DNA of 49,026 nucleotides from a virus. This document shows positions 30,535-39,525 of the stretch, piece by piece; position 1 is the first letter of the stretch, and each line of letters opens with the position of its first letter. The position numbers were made by a program, and so were the translations under genes. Below the pieces are notes generated by a model. It was not told where the DNA came from, did no database searches, and was given only the letters and a program-made list of their open reading frames with translations. The DNA lies in IMG/VR virus record IMGVR_UViG_3300022690_001189, positions 1 to 49,026 of that record; one strand, written 5' to 3'.

Positions 30535-30997
30535 ACCAACTTATGAGAAATTATTACAAAAAGCATTAGCAGAAGGAGATGTGGAAAAGGCAAAAGAGTT
30601 GGTTGTGAAAATAGCACAGAAAAATACTAAAGTAAAGACAAAGACGAAAAAAACGCAAACTAAATCCAAATCGCCAGATTATATTACAACTACTAGAAAG
30701 TCTGGTAGAACGGTTCAAGGTAGTGACCCAGATAAAAATTATGGAAAAGTTGTTGGGATGAATAATCAATTTCATAACAATTTTGTTGATGATGGTTCTC
30801 TCGCAGTAAAAGAGAAAGAGTTCGATAAAAAACATCCACTAAAGAGAACATCACGCGATAGACCAAAATTCAGAAAGATAACAGTAGTATGTAATTCTTG
30901 TGGAAAAAAAGAAAAAATTGCTCCAGCATTAACTAAGAAAAAAATTGGTTCAGAATATGCGTTTTACAAATGTGATAGTTGTTGCAAAGGTAAATAA
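30527..30997 (+). CDS. Basic protein with C-terminal zinc ribbon
   Basis: Residues 1-60 are strongly basic and helical (KVKTKTKKTQTKSKS). The C-terminus has VCNSCGKKEKI and FYKCDSCCKG, two CxxC pairs that likely bind one zinc. Such proteins occur next to phage replication genes and probably bind nucleic acid. Function not established. Confidence 0.6.
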   Translation: MARPTYEKLLQKALAEGDVEKAKELVVKIAQKNTKVKTKTKKTQTKSKSPDYITTTRKSGRTVQGSDPDKNYGKVVGMNNQFHNNFVDDGSLAVKEKEFDKKHPLKRTSRDRPKFRKITVVCNSCGKKEKIAPALTKKKIGSEYAFYKCDSCCKGK

Positions 30998-31002
30998 TAA
31001 CA

Positions 31003-32421
31003 GTGGAATATTTAACTGATATATCGGCTGAAAGAGCTGTTCTGGCTGGTATTTTTCAATATGGTTGTGAAGCTTTCATTGATGTGGATGATTTATTGGA
31101 TGCGAATACATTTACATTAGATTCTAATCAAATAATTTATCATTGTATGTCACACATTTTAAAGGAAGATAAAGATAGTTGTGTGGATTTCCCTACTTTG
31201 TTATCTACCGCTAATGATTTAGGCTATAAAGAATTTTTTACTAACCCTGAAGAAAAAAAATATATTAGAGCTATCCAAAATTTTCCCATCAAATTGCCAA
31301 ACGTTCGTAAATTAGCAGCCAAAATCCGCAAATTACAAATTAGTCGTATGTTAATTCAACAATTGGATGAATGTAAAATAAATTTACGAAATGTTACAGG
31401 TGCTGAACCTATTGCACATATATTAGGTCTTGTTGAGAATCCTATTTTTGATTTTTCTTTATTATTGAATGATAGTCAAAGTGGACCAACTTCATTTGGT
31501 TATGGTATAGATGATTATCTAGAGTATTTGGAAAACAATCCAAAAGATATGGTTGGTATATCTACAGGATATGATAAATATGATTTTTCTATAGGAGGAG
31601 GACTCAGACGTAAAACAATAAGTTTGATTGGGGCCAGACCTAAAACTGGAAAAACAATGTTTGTAGATAATGTTGCTTTACATATAGCAGGAAAAATAGG
31701 AATTCCCGTATTGAATCTGGATACGGAAATGTCAAAAGAGGAACACTGGGACCGGTTATTGGCTTGTCTATCTCGTATTGAAATCAATGAGATTGAAACT
31801 GGTAAACATATAAAAAATGAAGAGAAAAAACGAAAAGTCCATGAAGCGGCTCAATATTTACAATCCATTCCATATGATTATATAAGTATAAGTGGCAGGT
31901 CATTCGAAGAAGTTCTTTCTGAGATTCGCCGTTGGTTATTCAAAAAAGTTGGAACTGATGAGAATGGTCAGACAAAAGATTGTGTTATTATATATGATTA
32001 TTTAAAATTAATGTCTGCTGATGGTATTAGTGAACATATGAGAGAATATCAAAAATTGGGATTTCAAATGACTACTCTACATAATTTTGCCGTGAAATAT
32101 AATATTCCTTGTTTAGCATTCGTTCAATTAAACCGAGATGGTATAACGAAAGAGACGACAGATGCCGCAAGTGGTTCTGACCGTTTTATATGGTTTTGCT
32201 CTAATTTTTCTATTTTGAAAAGGAAATCTGAAGAAGAAATTGCTGATGATGGAATAGAGAATGGAAATCTCAAATTGATTCCTCTGATTGCTCGGCATGG
32301 GGAAGGGCTACAAGACGGCGATTACATAAATTTGAAAATGGAAGGTAGATTTAGCTCGATTAAACAAGGTAAAACAAGAAATGAGCTACACAACTTATCC
32401 AGAGACGAACCTATATTTTGA
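31003..32421 (+). CDS. DnaB-like replicative helicase
   Basis: The 472-residue protein starts at GTG 31003. The N-terminus ISAERAVLAGIFQYG matches the DnaB N-terminal domain. The RecA-like core has STGYDKYDFSIGGGLRRKTI, Walker A GARPKTGKT (210-218), LNLDTEMSKEEHWDRLL, Walker B VIIYDYLKLMSA and FVQLNRDG (DnaB motif H4). It unwinds DNA at the fork in 5'-3' direction. Its 3' end overlaps the primase gene by 41 bases, suggesting coordinated synthesis. Confidence 0.9.
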   Translation: MEYLTDISAERAVLAGIFQYGCEAFIDVDDLLDANTFTLDSNQIIYHCMSHILKEDKDSCVDFPTLLSTANDLGYKEFFTNPEEKKYIRAIQNFPIKLPNVRKLAAKIRKLQISRMLIQQLDECKINLRNVTGAEPIAHILGLVENPIFDFSLLLNDSQSGPTSFGYGIDDYLEYLENNPKDMVGISTGYDKYDFSIGGGLRRKTISLIGARPKTGKTMFVDNVALHIAGKIGIPVLNLDTEMSKEEHWDRLLACLSRIEINEIETGKHIKNEEKKRKVHEAAQYLQSIPYDYISISGRSFEEVLSEIRRWLFKKVGTDENGQTKDCVIIYDYLKLMSADGISEHMREYQKLGFQMTTLHNFAVKYNIPCLAFVQLNRDGITKETTDAASGSDRFIWFCSNFSILKRKSEEEIADDGIENGNLKLIPLIARHGEGLQDGDYINLKMEGRFSSIKQGKTRNELHNLSRDEPIF

Positions 32422-33514
32422 CAATGATAGGTTGCAAATTGTAAATGATTTAGCCGCATATAATATGGATGAACTTTTGGATAGATTGAATGTGAATTTG
32501 AATAGAACTAACAGGATGTTTGTGGGAACCTGTCCAATCCATAATGGTGATAACCCAACCGCTTTCAATTTATATTTCGATGGTCATACAGTAAAAGGTT
32601 ATTGGAAATGCCGCACTCACCTATGCCACAAAGATTTTGGTTCGACTATGATTGGATTTGTAAGGGGAATGCTTTCTAGTCAAAATTTGGGCTGGACTAA
32701 TACGGGAGACGAAAAATATTCTTTTCAGAAATCAGTAGATTTTATCTGTCAGCTAGTTGGTCAACCATATCTCAATATCAAAGTCAATAGTTCAGACGTA
32801 GAAAAACGACAATTCATTTCCCAAACATATATACAAAATGGACACGTAAATGGTAGACCCAAAATATTAAGAAATAGAATTCGTTCACTATTAGATATTC
32901 CTGCTGACTATTTTATAAAAAGAGGTTTTTCTAGAGAGATTTTGGATAAATATGACGTTGGTATGTGTGTGAATAAAAAAAAAGAAATGTATGGTAGAGC
33001 AGTTGTTCCCATATATGATGAAAATTATGAATATATGATAGGATGCACTGGAAGAATTCCGGTTGACAAATGCTCCAAATGTTGTTACTATCATCATCCT
33101 AGTCAGAGTTGTCCCGCAAATAGGGAGTCGAGAAAATGGTATAATAATTTTGGTTTTGCGAGAAAATGTTGTTTATATAATTATTGGTTTGCCAGAAAAC
33201 ATGTGGAAGAAAGTGGAGAAATAATAATTGTAGAAGGTCCAGGAGATGTTTGGAGATTGGTAGAATCAAATATACATAATTGTGTTGCGATATTTGGGTG
33301 TGAATTGAGTGATGAACAACAAATAATTTTAGAGAAATCTGGAGCAATGTCCGTAACCTTACTATTAGATAACGATTCTGCTGGTGAAGAAGCAACTATA
33401 GATATAAAAAAGAAATTATCTCGATATTATAAATTGAATATTCCACAAATTACGTCCAAAGATTTAGGTGACATGGAAAAGAAGGAAATAGAATTATGTC
33501 TCAAAAAATATTAG
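32381..33514 (+). CDS. DNA primase (CHC2 zinc finger and TOPRIM)
   Basis: The 377-residue protein has a zinc-binding motif: FVGTCPIHNGDNPTAF (Cys51, His54) and WKCRTHLCHKDF (Cys77, Cys82). The TOPRIM domain has EIIIVEGPGDVWRLVE (catalytic Glu) and VTLLLDNDSAGEEA (DxD). A second Cys-rich patch (CSKCCYYHHPSQSC) lies in between. It makes RNA primers for replication, working with the overlapping helicase. It lacks a C-terminal helicase-binding domain of usual DnaG length. Confidence 0.85.
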   Translation: MSYTTYPETNLYFDNDRLQIVNDLAAYNMDELLDRLNVNLNRTNRMFVGTCPIHNGDNPTAFNLYFDGHTVKGYWKCRTHLCHKDFGSTMIGFVRGMLSSQNLGWTNTGDEKYSFQKSVDFICQLVGQPYLNIKVNSSDVEKRQFISQTYIQNGHVNGRPKILRNRIRSLLDIPADYFIKRGFSREILDKYDVGMCVNKKKEMYGRAVVPIYDENYEYMIGCTGRIPVDKCSKCCYYHHPSQSCPANRESRKWYNNFGFARKCCLYNYWFARKHVEESGEIIIVEGPGDVWRLVESNIHNCVAIFGCELSDEQQIILEKSGAMSVTLLLDNDSAGEEATIDIKKKLSRYYKLNIPQITSKDLGDMEKKEIELCLKKY

Positions 33515-34386
33515 CTTTTTCAGGAAAAAAACAAGCAGGAAAGAATACTTGTGCTAACTTTGTTGTTGGTACTGAGATGATGGTGTTGAATCTGATAGAA
33601 TATTTTACTTTGAATGAGTTGGGTAAATTAGTAGTTCCGGCTCAAATGGAAGATGGTTCGATTGAGGATGGAATTTTTGACTTGGATAGGAAAGATGAAC
33701 AATTTATATTTTATCTAGCAGAGAAAGTGTGGCCATATGTCAAACTGTATTCGTTCGCCGACCCACTAAAAGAATTTTGTATAAATGTACTAGGCTTAGA
33801 ATATGAACAGTGTTACGGGACCGATGAACAGAAAAATAGTGAAACGCATTTAAGATGGGAAAATATGCCAGGCGTTGTCACGCCAACACAAGCACAAAAA
33901 ATAGCCGAAGGATTTGCTATTGACGATGAAGGGACAACATATAATAATTGGGTTAGCCCATTCGATACAATTGATTTTAGTGAAACAGTTATAAATTGTC
34001 CTTTGCTTAATAAAGAAAATATTATCATTCATCAACCAAGCTCAATGACAGCCCGTGAAGTTCTTCAGTATTTTGGTACTAATATCTGTCGGCGAATGTA
34101 TGACAATGTGTGGGCGGATGCTTGTATTAGAAAAGTTCAGTCAATACAAAGTGAATTTTCTGTTATTACTGATTGTCGTTTTCCAGATGAAGCAGAAGCC
34201 GTACAGAACGCCGGTGGAAAAGTAGTTAGATTGACTCGTCAAGTGAGTGAGGACCAACATGAAAGTGAAAAGGCTCTTGATGATTGGGATAATTTTGATT
34301 TTGTAATTGATAATCAAGATTTGACTATTATGGAATCTACACAATTATTGTTAGAAAAATTGAAAGAATGGAATTATGTTACATAA
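33496..34386 (+). CDS. Deoxynucleoside monophosphate kinase
   Basis: The 296-residue protein begins ILAFSGKKQAGKNTCANFVV, P-loop GKKQAGKNT (10-18). It continues with LKEFCINVLGLEYEQCYGTD and TAREVLQYFGTNICRRMYDN, then VITDCRFPDEAEAVQNAGG: the pattern of T4 gp1-like dNMP kinases. It phosphorylates dNMPs to dNDPs for phage DNA synthesis. It overlaps the primase by 19 bases and fits the nucleotide supply role of nearby genes. Confidence 0.8.
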   Translation: MSQKILAFSGKKQAGKNTCANFVVGTEMMVLNLIEYFTLNELGKLVVPAQMEDGSIEDGIFDLDRKDEQFIFYLAEKVWPYVKLYSFADPLKEFCINVLGLEYEQCYGTDEQKNSETHLRWENMPGVVTPTQAQKIAEGFAIDDEGTTYNNWVSPFDTIDFSETVINCPLLNKENIIIHQPSSMTAREVLQYFGTNICRRMYDNVWADACIRKVQSIQSEFSVITDCRFPDEAEAVQNAGGKVVRLTRQVSEDQHESEKALDDWDNFDFVIDNQDLTIMESTQLLLEKLKEWNYVT

Positions 34387-34747
34387 AACTAAGGAAATTG
34401 TCGTACAAAAAGCTGATATTGATGAGGGAATAATTCCTTTGATAAATTGGATGAATTCTCTACAGGATGTATATACATTGTACTCTTGTCAGGGCAGCAA
34501 TAAAAAAATAGCAGATTGTGCCTTATGCACGAAAAACACTCCTTATGTTTCATTCCTGTGTTTTAATCCAGTCAATTTAGCTAAAATCCTACAATTATTT
34601 GAAGACAAAGCTCAAACAGAAATATATTATGATAACGGAGTTGTTAAATATAGTGCAAGATTTTATAATGTGCAATATTTACAACTATGTGTAGACTTTA
34701 TATACAATCCTAAATATAAAACATACAATGATTATAACATATTTTAG
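34376..34747 (+). CDS. Hypothetical protein with YSCQG motif
   Basis: The 123-residue protein has LINWMNSLQDVYTLYSCQGS and YVSFLCFNP. The SCQG core recalls a phage family of unknown function. No membrane segment. It overlaps both the kinase and the nuclease genes by short stretches. Confidence 0.55.
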   Translation: MLHKTKEIVVQKADIDEGIIPLINWMNSLQDVYTLYSCQGSNKKIADCALCTKNTPYVSFLCFNPVNLAKILQLFEDKAQTEIYYDNGVVKYSARFYNVQYLQLCVDFIYNPKYKTYNDYNIF

Positions 34748-35720
34748 AAGTAGTAGTTACAACACGTATGACTGGTGCAAGCACAAATATTTCTTGGAAT
34801 ATGTTCTTGGCTTAGATGGTGGTTCCAACAAGAAAGCCGAAAAAGGAACTATTGTCCATAAAGCTTTAGAATTTCTAGCCAAGCAAGCCATCGCCGAACA
34901 AACCAATCAAGATTTTTGGGAGATAATTAAGGAGGATGATTTACAGCCAAAACGAAAAACACTAAACTCTTTTTTGAAAACGTCATACGAATTTTATTCC
35001 CGTAAAAGTGTTTATGCATGGGCTCAAGAAGATTTGGAAGATTGTAAAAATTGGACCCAGAAGGCTATTAACTATAATGATGGAATGTTTGACCCTCATA
35101 AATTGGATATAGTTGAGTCAGAATTATTTTTTGATTTTGAGATTGATAAACCGTGGGCCAAATATTCTTATGAATTACCTGATGGAAAAATTTTGGATGG
35201 ATTCTTAGCGTTAAAGGGAACAATAGATTTAGTTACACGAATAGATAATACAACATTGGAAATAATTGACTGGAAGACAGGGCGGAGACTGGATTGGGCA
35301 ACGGGAAAAGAAAAAACATTAGACACATTAAAAAATGATTTTCAACTTCGTCTTTACCATTATGGTGTTAGTCATCTTTTCCCAGAAATAGAGAATATAA
35401 TATTTACAGTATTTTATATTAATGATGGAGGACCATACTCGGTAAATTTTGAAAAGAAAGATTTGGTATATACGGAAGAGATGATTAGAAAAAGATTTGA
35501 AGAAATTCGTAGAACTACCAAACCTCGATTGAATATCACTTGGAAATGTACAAAACTTTGTAGATATGGAAAAACAATAGATAAAGACAGCGGAACAACA
35601 ATTTGTGAAACAATAAAAAATGAAATTGCACAAAATGGAATAGATTATACAATGAAGAAGAGATGCAACTGGAACAATCTATCATCTTATGGAATGGGTG
35701 GGGGTTCATGGAAAAATTAA
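34728..35720 (+). CDS. RecB/Cas4-like PD-(D/E)XK exonuclease with Cys cluster
   Basis: The 330-residue protein has YFRSSSYNTYDWCKHKYFLE (Cys17), KKAEKGTIVHKALEFL (His44), and LEIIDWKTGRR (D-x-K core). Late Cys residues lie in WKCTKLCRYG and GTTICET. One Cys near the N-terminus plus three or more near the C-terminus match the iron-sulfur arrangement of Cas4/AddB nucleases. It is probably a single-strand exonuclease for recombination. No cas genes or repeat array are in the window. Confidence 0.75.
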   Translation: MIITYFRSSSYNTYDWCKHKYFLEYVLGLDGGSNKKAEKGTIVHKALEFLAKQAIAEQTNQDFWEIIKEDDLQPKRKTLNSFLKTSYEFYSRKSVYAWAQEDLEDCKNWTQKAINYNDGMFDPHKLDIVESELFFDFEIDKPWAKYSYELPDGKILDGFLALKGTIDLVTRIDNTTLEIIDWKTGRRLDWATGKEKTLDTLKNDFQLRLYHYGVSHLFPEIENIIFTVFYINDGGPYSVNFEKKDLVYTEEMIRKRFEEIRRTTKPRLNITWKCTKLCRYGKTIDKDSGTTICETIKNEIAQNGIDYTMKKRCNWNNLSSYGMGGGSWKN

Positions 35721-36130
35721 AAATTAAGAAAATAAGTATAGATGCAATATTACCAACTCGTGGATATGACACTGATGGAGGTATGGATTTATATACTAAT
35801 AAGAATATCAAGTGTTATCCACGACAAACAACTAAAATTCCAACTGGAATAGCAATGGAAATACCAGAGACATATGTGGGGTCAATCAGAGATAGGTCTA
35901 GTTTGGGGGCTAAAGGAATTCACGTACTTGGCGGTGTGATTGATGAAAATTTCAGAGGGCAAATTTTTATTTGTTTACATAATTTAACTAATCTAGTTTA
36001 TGAAATAAAAAAAGGTGATAGAATAGCTCAAATATTGATTCATAAAGTACACAAATTTGAACTTATTGAAGTGGATGAATTAGATGAAACCGAACGGTCA
36101 ACGGGTGGATTTGGTAGTACAGGTAGGTAG
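35708..36130 (+). CDS. dut: Trimeric dUTPase
   Basis: I choose ATG 35708; the longer frame starts inside the nuclease gene. The 140-residue protein shows all five motifs: TDGGMDLYT, GSIRDRSSLGAKG, GGVIDENFRGQI, KKGDRIAQILI and STGGFGSTG. It hydrolyses dUTP to dUMP and pyrophosphate, preventing uracil incorporation and supplying dUMP. The glycine-rich C-terminal arm is complete, so it should be active. Confidence 0.92.
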   Translation: MEKLKIKKISIDAILPTRGYDTDGGMDLYTNKNIKCYPRQTTKIPTGIAMEIPETYVGSIRDRSSLGAKGIHVLGGVIDENFRGQIFICLHNLTNLVYEIKKGDRIAQILIHKVHKFELIEVDELDETERSTGGFGSTGR

Positions 36131-36140
36131 GGAGTTAATA

Positions 36141-36512
36141 ATGCCAAAAGTAAAGATTCTAGAAATTTACGGTGAATATTGTGATTCTTGCGATGTAAAA
36201 CCGCTTACTGAAAATATAACAGATTGGGAAGAGGTAACAGATAAAGAATATCAAATGTTAAAGGATTGGGTATGTAATAAAAATAATTATCATTATCGAA
36301 AAATAGACAAATATATATTAGCAGTTTATAGTCTACCATCATTAAATACAAAATTAGTTATAAAAGATTTTTTGAAAAGGACTAAAGAGAAAAAAGAACG
36401 AGAACTTAAAAAGAAGCAGACAACAGAAAAAAGAAAAGCAACGATGGCGAGAAAGAAAAGGGAAAGAGAATTGAAACAATTAAAAGAATTGGAGAAAAAG
36501 TATGGAAAATAA
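36141..36512 (+). CDS. Hypothetical protein with charged C-terminal helix
   Basis: ATG 36141 follows GTAGGGAG; the longer frame from 36084 lies in dut. The 123-residue product has a CDSC pair near residue 14 and a long Lys/Glu/Arg helix (KERELKKKQTTEKRKATMAR). It may bind nucleic acid. Unknown family. Confidence 0.6.
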   Translation: MPKVKILEIYGEYCDSCDVKPLTENITDWEEVTDKEYQMLKDWVCNKNNYHYRKIDKYILAVYSLPSLNTKLVIKDFLKRTKEKKERELKKKQTTEKRKATMARKKRERELKQLKELEKKYGK

Positions 36513-36681
36513 AGTTGAAGAATTTTTAGATGAATTGACAAAATTAACTTATAAATGTGGAATAAAAATTGCTGGATGTGGATGCTGTGGTTCTCCATAT
36601 TTATGCCCAATAAACAAAGAAGAAAAATTCAAATACTCTGTATGTAATGATTATGCAAGTTTAGGTTTGGATACAGAATAG
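36502..36681 (+). CDS. Small Cys-rich protein with GCGCCGSP motif, 59 aa
   Basis: An ATG inside the preceding gene opens 59 codons, ending at TAG. The core IAGCGCCGSPYLC is flanked by Cys19 and Cys48, giving six Cys in all, probably metal-binding. I recall similar short sequences in phages with unknown function. It was recognised by reading the gap before 36690. Confidence 0.55.
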   Translation: MENKVEEFLDELTKLTYKCGIKIAGCGCCGSPYLCPINKEEKFKYSVCNDYASLGLDTE

Positions 36682-36689
36682 GTAGAAAA

Positions 36690-36878
36690 ATGATAATATT
36701 TTCAGGGAGCAGTAAACGACAAAATGAAAAGCAACCGTTAACGTTAGAAGAAAAAATTGCCATGTATGCGACGGTTATTCACGATTCATTAGATAGATTA
36801 GAAAAGAAAAATAGACAAGAAGGAATAAAAAGCATTAAAATAATTATAAATGCTCTAGTTGCTGATTTATTAAGATAA
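36690..36878 (+). CDS. Small helical hypothetical protein, 62 aa
   Basis: It starts eight bases after the Cys-rich gene. Mostly one amphipathic helix (EEKIAMYATVIHDSLDRLEK) then a second (SIKIIINALVADLL). No motif recognised. Confidence 0.5.
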   Translation: MIIFSGSSKRQNEKQPLTLEEKIAMYATVIHDSLDRLEKKNRQEGIKSIKIIINALVADLLR

Positions 36879-36909
36879 AAATAGATAATTGTGGGAAGTT
36901 GGTTTTTGA

Positions 36910-37074
36910 ATGAGTTCACATTTAGAAATTTTTATCAACGAATTGAAATATAAAGGCAAAAAAAATAGTCAACCTAATTTTTTAGTTGAAGATAAATACC
37001 ATGAAATATACCAGATTTGGCTGGATATTGTTTTAGAAGGTAGGATTGGAGATAACATAGATTATGTGGTTTAA
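36910..37074 (+). CDS. Small hypothetical protein, 54 aa
   Basis: An ATG at 36910 opens a 54-codon frame ending TAA 37072-37074, overlapping the start of the polymerase gene by 11 bases. It is helical and mixed charge, with no motif. Overlap with a strong gene makes it plausible as a coupled leader protein. Confidence 0.45.
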   Translation: MSSHLEIFINELKYKGKKNSQPNFLVEDKYHEIYQIWLDIVLEGRIGDNIDYVV

Positions 37075-38971
37075 CTTAAACTGCCACTCACACTTTTCTC
37101 TGCTAACTTCTACAGCAAAACCCAAACAAATAGCTGAGAGATGTAAAGAGCTTGGTATGAATGGATGTGCTCTTGTAGATAGCGGTAATCTTAGCGGAGC
37201 CATACAATTTATAAAAGCTATGCACAAAGAAAAACTAAAATGGATTTTGGGTTGTGAAATATATTTATGTAAAGATGACCCATCAATAAAAAATAAAGAA
37301 AATTCTTTTTTAACTCACTTAACTGTCTTAGCCAAAAACTTAGATGGGTGGAAAAGTTTAGTAGGGGCAGTCAATGAGTCAAATAAACCCGAATACTTCT
37401 ACAAGAAACCTCGATTAAATCTAGATAAACTAGCACAATTTGCAGGAAACATAATAATTATTAATGGGGGCACCTTCACTGATTTGGGAAATTGTATATT
37501 TGGCGAAAACGTCCGAGCAGCTTATAACGCCAGAACGTATGATGAAGCAAAAAAATGCGTGGTGGATGATTGGGTAGATATAGTTTTCGTGAAGGCAATT
37601 AAATATAGAGAAATGTTTGGTAAAGAAAACTTTTTTTTGGAAATCTCACTGATGGACCAAGATAACCTACCCGCCACAAAAGTAATAGCAGAAGCTCTCC
37701 GTCATATCTCTCAAAGCACTGAAATCCCATGTGTAGCTACGGCCCCTTCTTATTACTGCAAACCTGAAGACGCTGCTGACCAACGTATACTTCTTTGCTC
37801 AAAATACGAGACTACATTGAGAAAGATTCAAAAGAAGTTAGATAATGATGATGATATCTCACTAAGTAAGTTTTTCCATTCAAATCAATATTATATGCCT
37901 TCAATGGAAGAGATGGGCCAGTTACATACGCAAGATGAGATTGAGAACTCTCTGCTAATTTCTGATATGTGTGAAGATTATAACGTCTTTAGTCAGCCCT
38001 TGCTTCCCCGTTTTGCTTGTCCTGATAGAGTGAGTGAGGTCGAACATTTAAGACAATTGTGTAGAGAGGGATGGAAGAAGAAAATAGGTAATAATATAGA
38101 CAGTTCTAAACATCCCATATATGTAGATAGAATAAAAAAAGAACTTGCGGTATTAGAAGAGGCTAATCTATCTGGATATTTTTTGATTGTTCAAGATTAT
38201 GTTGAATGGGCTCATAATAATGCTATAAACACAGGCTCGCGCGGAAGCGCCGCAGGTTGTCTCGTATCCTACTTATTAAATATTACTGATATTGACCCAA
38301 TAAGGTTCGATTTGATTTTTGAAAGATTTTATAATGCTGGTCGTAATACTAAGGATAGAGTGGCTTTACCAGATATTGATGTGGATTTTCCAAAGTTCAA
38401 ACGGTCAGAAGTAATTAACTATATAAAAAGTAAGTATGGTGAGAACTGTGTCAGTCATATGCTAACATTCGGTAGAATGCAGGGGCGTAGTGCTCTAAAA
38501 GATGTTTTGCGGGCGCATGATGCGTGTAGTTACGAAGAGATGAATTTGTTGACTAGACATATCCCTAACGAAGCAGATATTTCTGACCAACTCCAACTAA
38601 TGAGAGAACAGGATGGGGAAGCCAGTATAATTCAATGGGCTTTAGAAAATAATAAAAAGGAATTGCAACCTTGGTGTTCTATTAACGACGGTCAGTTAGA
38701 CGGTAAATTCTCACAATATTTTGCTCAAGCAATTCGATTAGAAGGCACCAAACGTAATCAAGGAAAACATGCGTCCGGTTTGGTTATTTCGGCAAATGCT
38801 CTTGACAAAACAATTCCAATGGTTTATGATAAAAGTGACGACCAATTGATTGCGGGATTGGAAATGGAAGATTTGGAGTCGTTGGGACAGGTGAAATTTG
38901 ATATATTAGGTATTACATATTTAGATAAAGTAATGGGGGTGCAAAAATTATTAGAAACTGGTACAATATAA
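37064..38971 (+). CDS. dnaE: DNA polymerase III alpha, N-terminal part (PHP and palm)
   Basis: The 635-residue protein starts with a PHP domain (NLNCHSHFSLLTS; CALVDSGNLSGAI). The palm has SGYFLIVQDYVEWAHNN, GSRGSAAGCLVSYLL, the two catalytic Asp in LPDIDVDFPKFKR, RLEGTKRNQGKHASGLVIS and the third Asp in GQVKFDILGITYLD. It then stops at KLLETGTI before the fingers domain. The remaining domains are encoded at 44590. All three catalytic Asp are here, but fingers and beta-binding regions are in the other piece. No N-intein sequence follows, so it is not an obvious split intein. Confidence 0.9.
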   Translation: MWFNLNCHSHFSLLTSTAKPKQIAERCKELGMNGCALVDSGNLSGAIQFIKAMHKEKLKWILGCEIYLCKDDPSIKNKENSFLTHLTVLAKNLDGWKSLVGAVNESNKPEYFYKKPRLNLDKLAQFAGNIIIINGGTFTDLGNCIFGENVRAAYNARTYDEAKKCVVDDWVDIVFVKAIKYREMFGKENFFLEISLMDQDNLPATKVIAEALRHISQSTEIPCVATAPSYYCKPEDAADQRILLCSKYETTLRKIQKKLDNDDDISLSKFFHSNQYYMPSMEEMGQLHTQDEIENSLLISDMCEDYNVFSQPLLPRFACPDRVSEVEHLRQLCREGWKKKIGNNIDSSKHPIYVDRIKKELAVLEEANLSGYFLIVQDYVEWAHNNAINTGSRGSAAGCLVSYLLNITDIDPIRFDLIFERFYNAGRNTKDRVALPDIDVDFPKFKRSEVINYIKSKYGENCVSHMLTFGRMQGRSALKDVLRAHDACSYEEMNLLTRHIPNEADISDQLQLMREQDGEASIIQWALENNKKELQPWCSINDGQLDGKFSQYFAQAIRLEGTKRNQGKHASGLVISANALDKTIPMVYDKSDDQLIAGLEMEDLESLGQVKFDILGITYLDKVMGVQKLLETGTI

Positions 38972-39105
38972 TTAAAGATGTAGCACAGGCTTTCATAAAG
39001 TATATTAAAATCCTGCTAATTATTTTTGGCGTCTCAGTTATAGTTGATGATTCGAGATATAATTCCGATGTAGTTAAGGTAAATTATGTACATGATAGAT
39101 ATATA

Positions 39106-39525
39106 TTGGAATTGGCTAGACAAAATAGTACCTTTGATAGGAAAAAACACAATTTTGAAGGGTTAGAACAAACACGACAAATACTTAGAAAGGTAAATAA
39201 GGGGGCGGATGATTGGTTAGTTAATACATATAAAAGAAATAAGCTATTAATAAAGCATGGATGGCCACAAGATAAAATTGCTGAGTATGATATTCTCAGT
39301 AAGAAACTGTTTTTATATAGTGCTTTTTTTGATAATAATGATGGTCTTAAAGCGTCATACATCATGCACGAATATGTTCATTCCAAACAAAGTATAATAT
39401 TACTTTTGCGTTCTCGCTTATCTTTCAACAATACAGTGATGGAGAAAGATGCTTATAATACTCAAGCTCACGTATTAGTCTGTTTAAGTCAACCAAAAAT
39501 AGCACATGAGATTTTTTTAGAATGA
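39106..39525 (+). CDS. HExxH metalloprotease-like protein, start uncertain
   Basis: The frame contains MHEYVHSKQS with HEYVH at 39367-39381, a gluzincin-type zinc motif. The first standard start is TTG 39106 (139 residues). The frame stays open back to 38929 and the upstream part encodes FIKYIKILLIIFGVSVIV, a good membrane anchor, so the true start may be a rare ATT at 38971 in a TAATT overlap with the polymerase stop. Protease activity is inferred only from the motif. It is the first gene inserted between the polymerase parts. Confidence 0.55.
   Translation: MELARQNSTFDRKKHNFEGLEQTRQILRKVNKGADDWLVNTYKRNKLLIKHGWPQDKIAEYDILSKKLFLYSAFFDNNDGLKASYIMHEYVHSKQSIILLLRSRLSFNNTVMEKDAYNTQAHVLVCLSQPKIAHEIFLE

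Noticed and set aside
33062-33067. TTGACA within the primase gene
   Set aside because: It is inside coding sequence with no paired -10 and no gene start after it.
37064-38971. Possible split intein at the polymerase break
   Set aside because: The first piece ends KLLETGTI and the second begins MNALKTYKF; neither shows intein splicing blocks or the required Cys/Ser and Asn residues.
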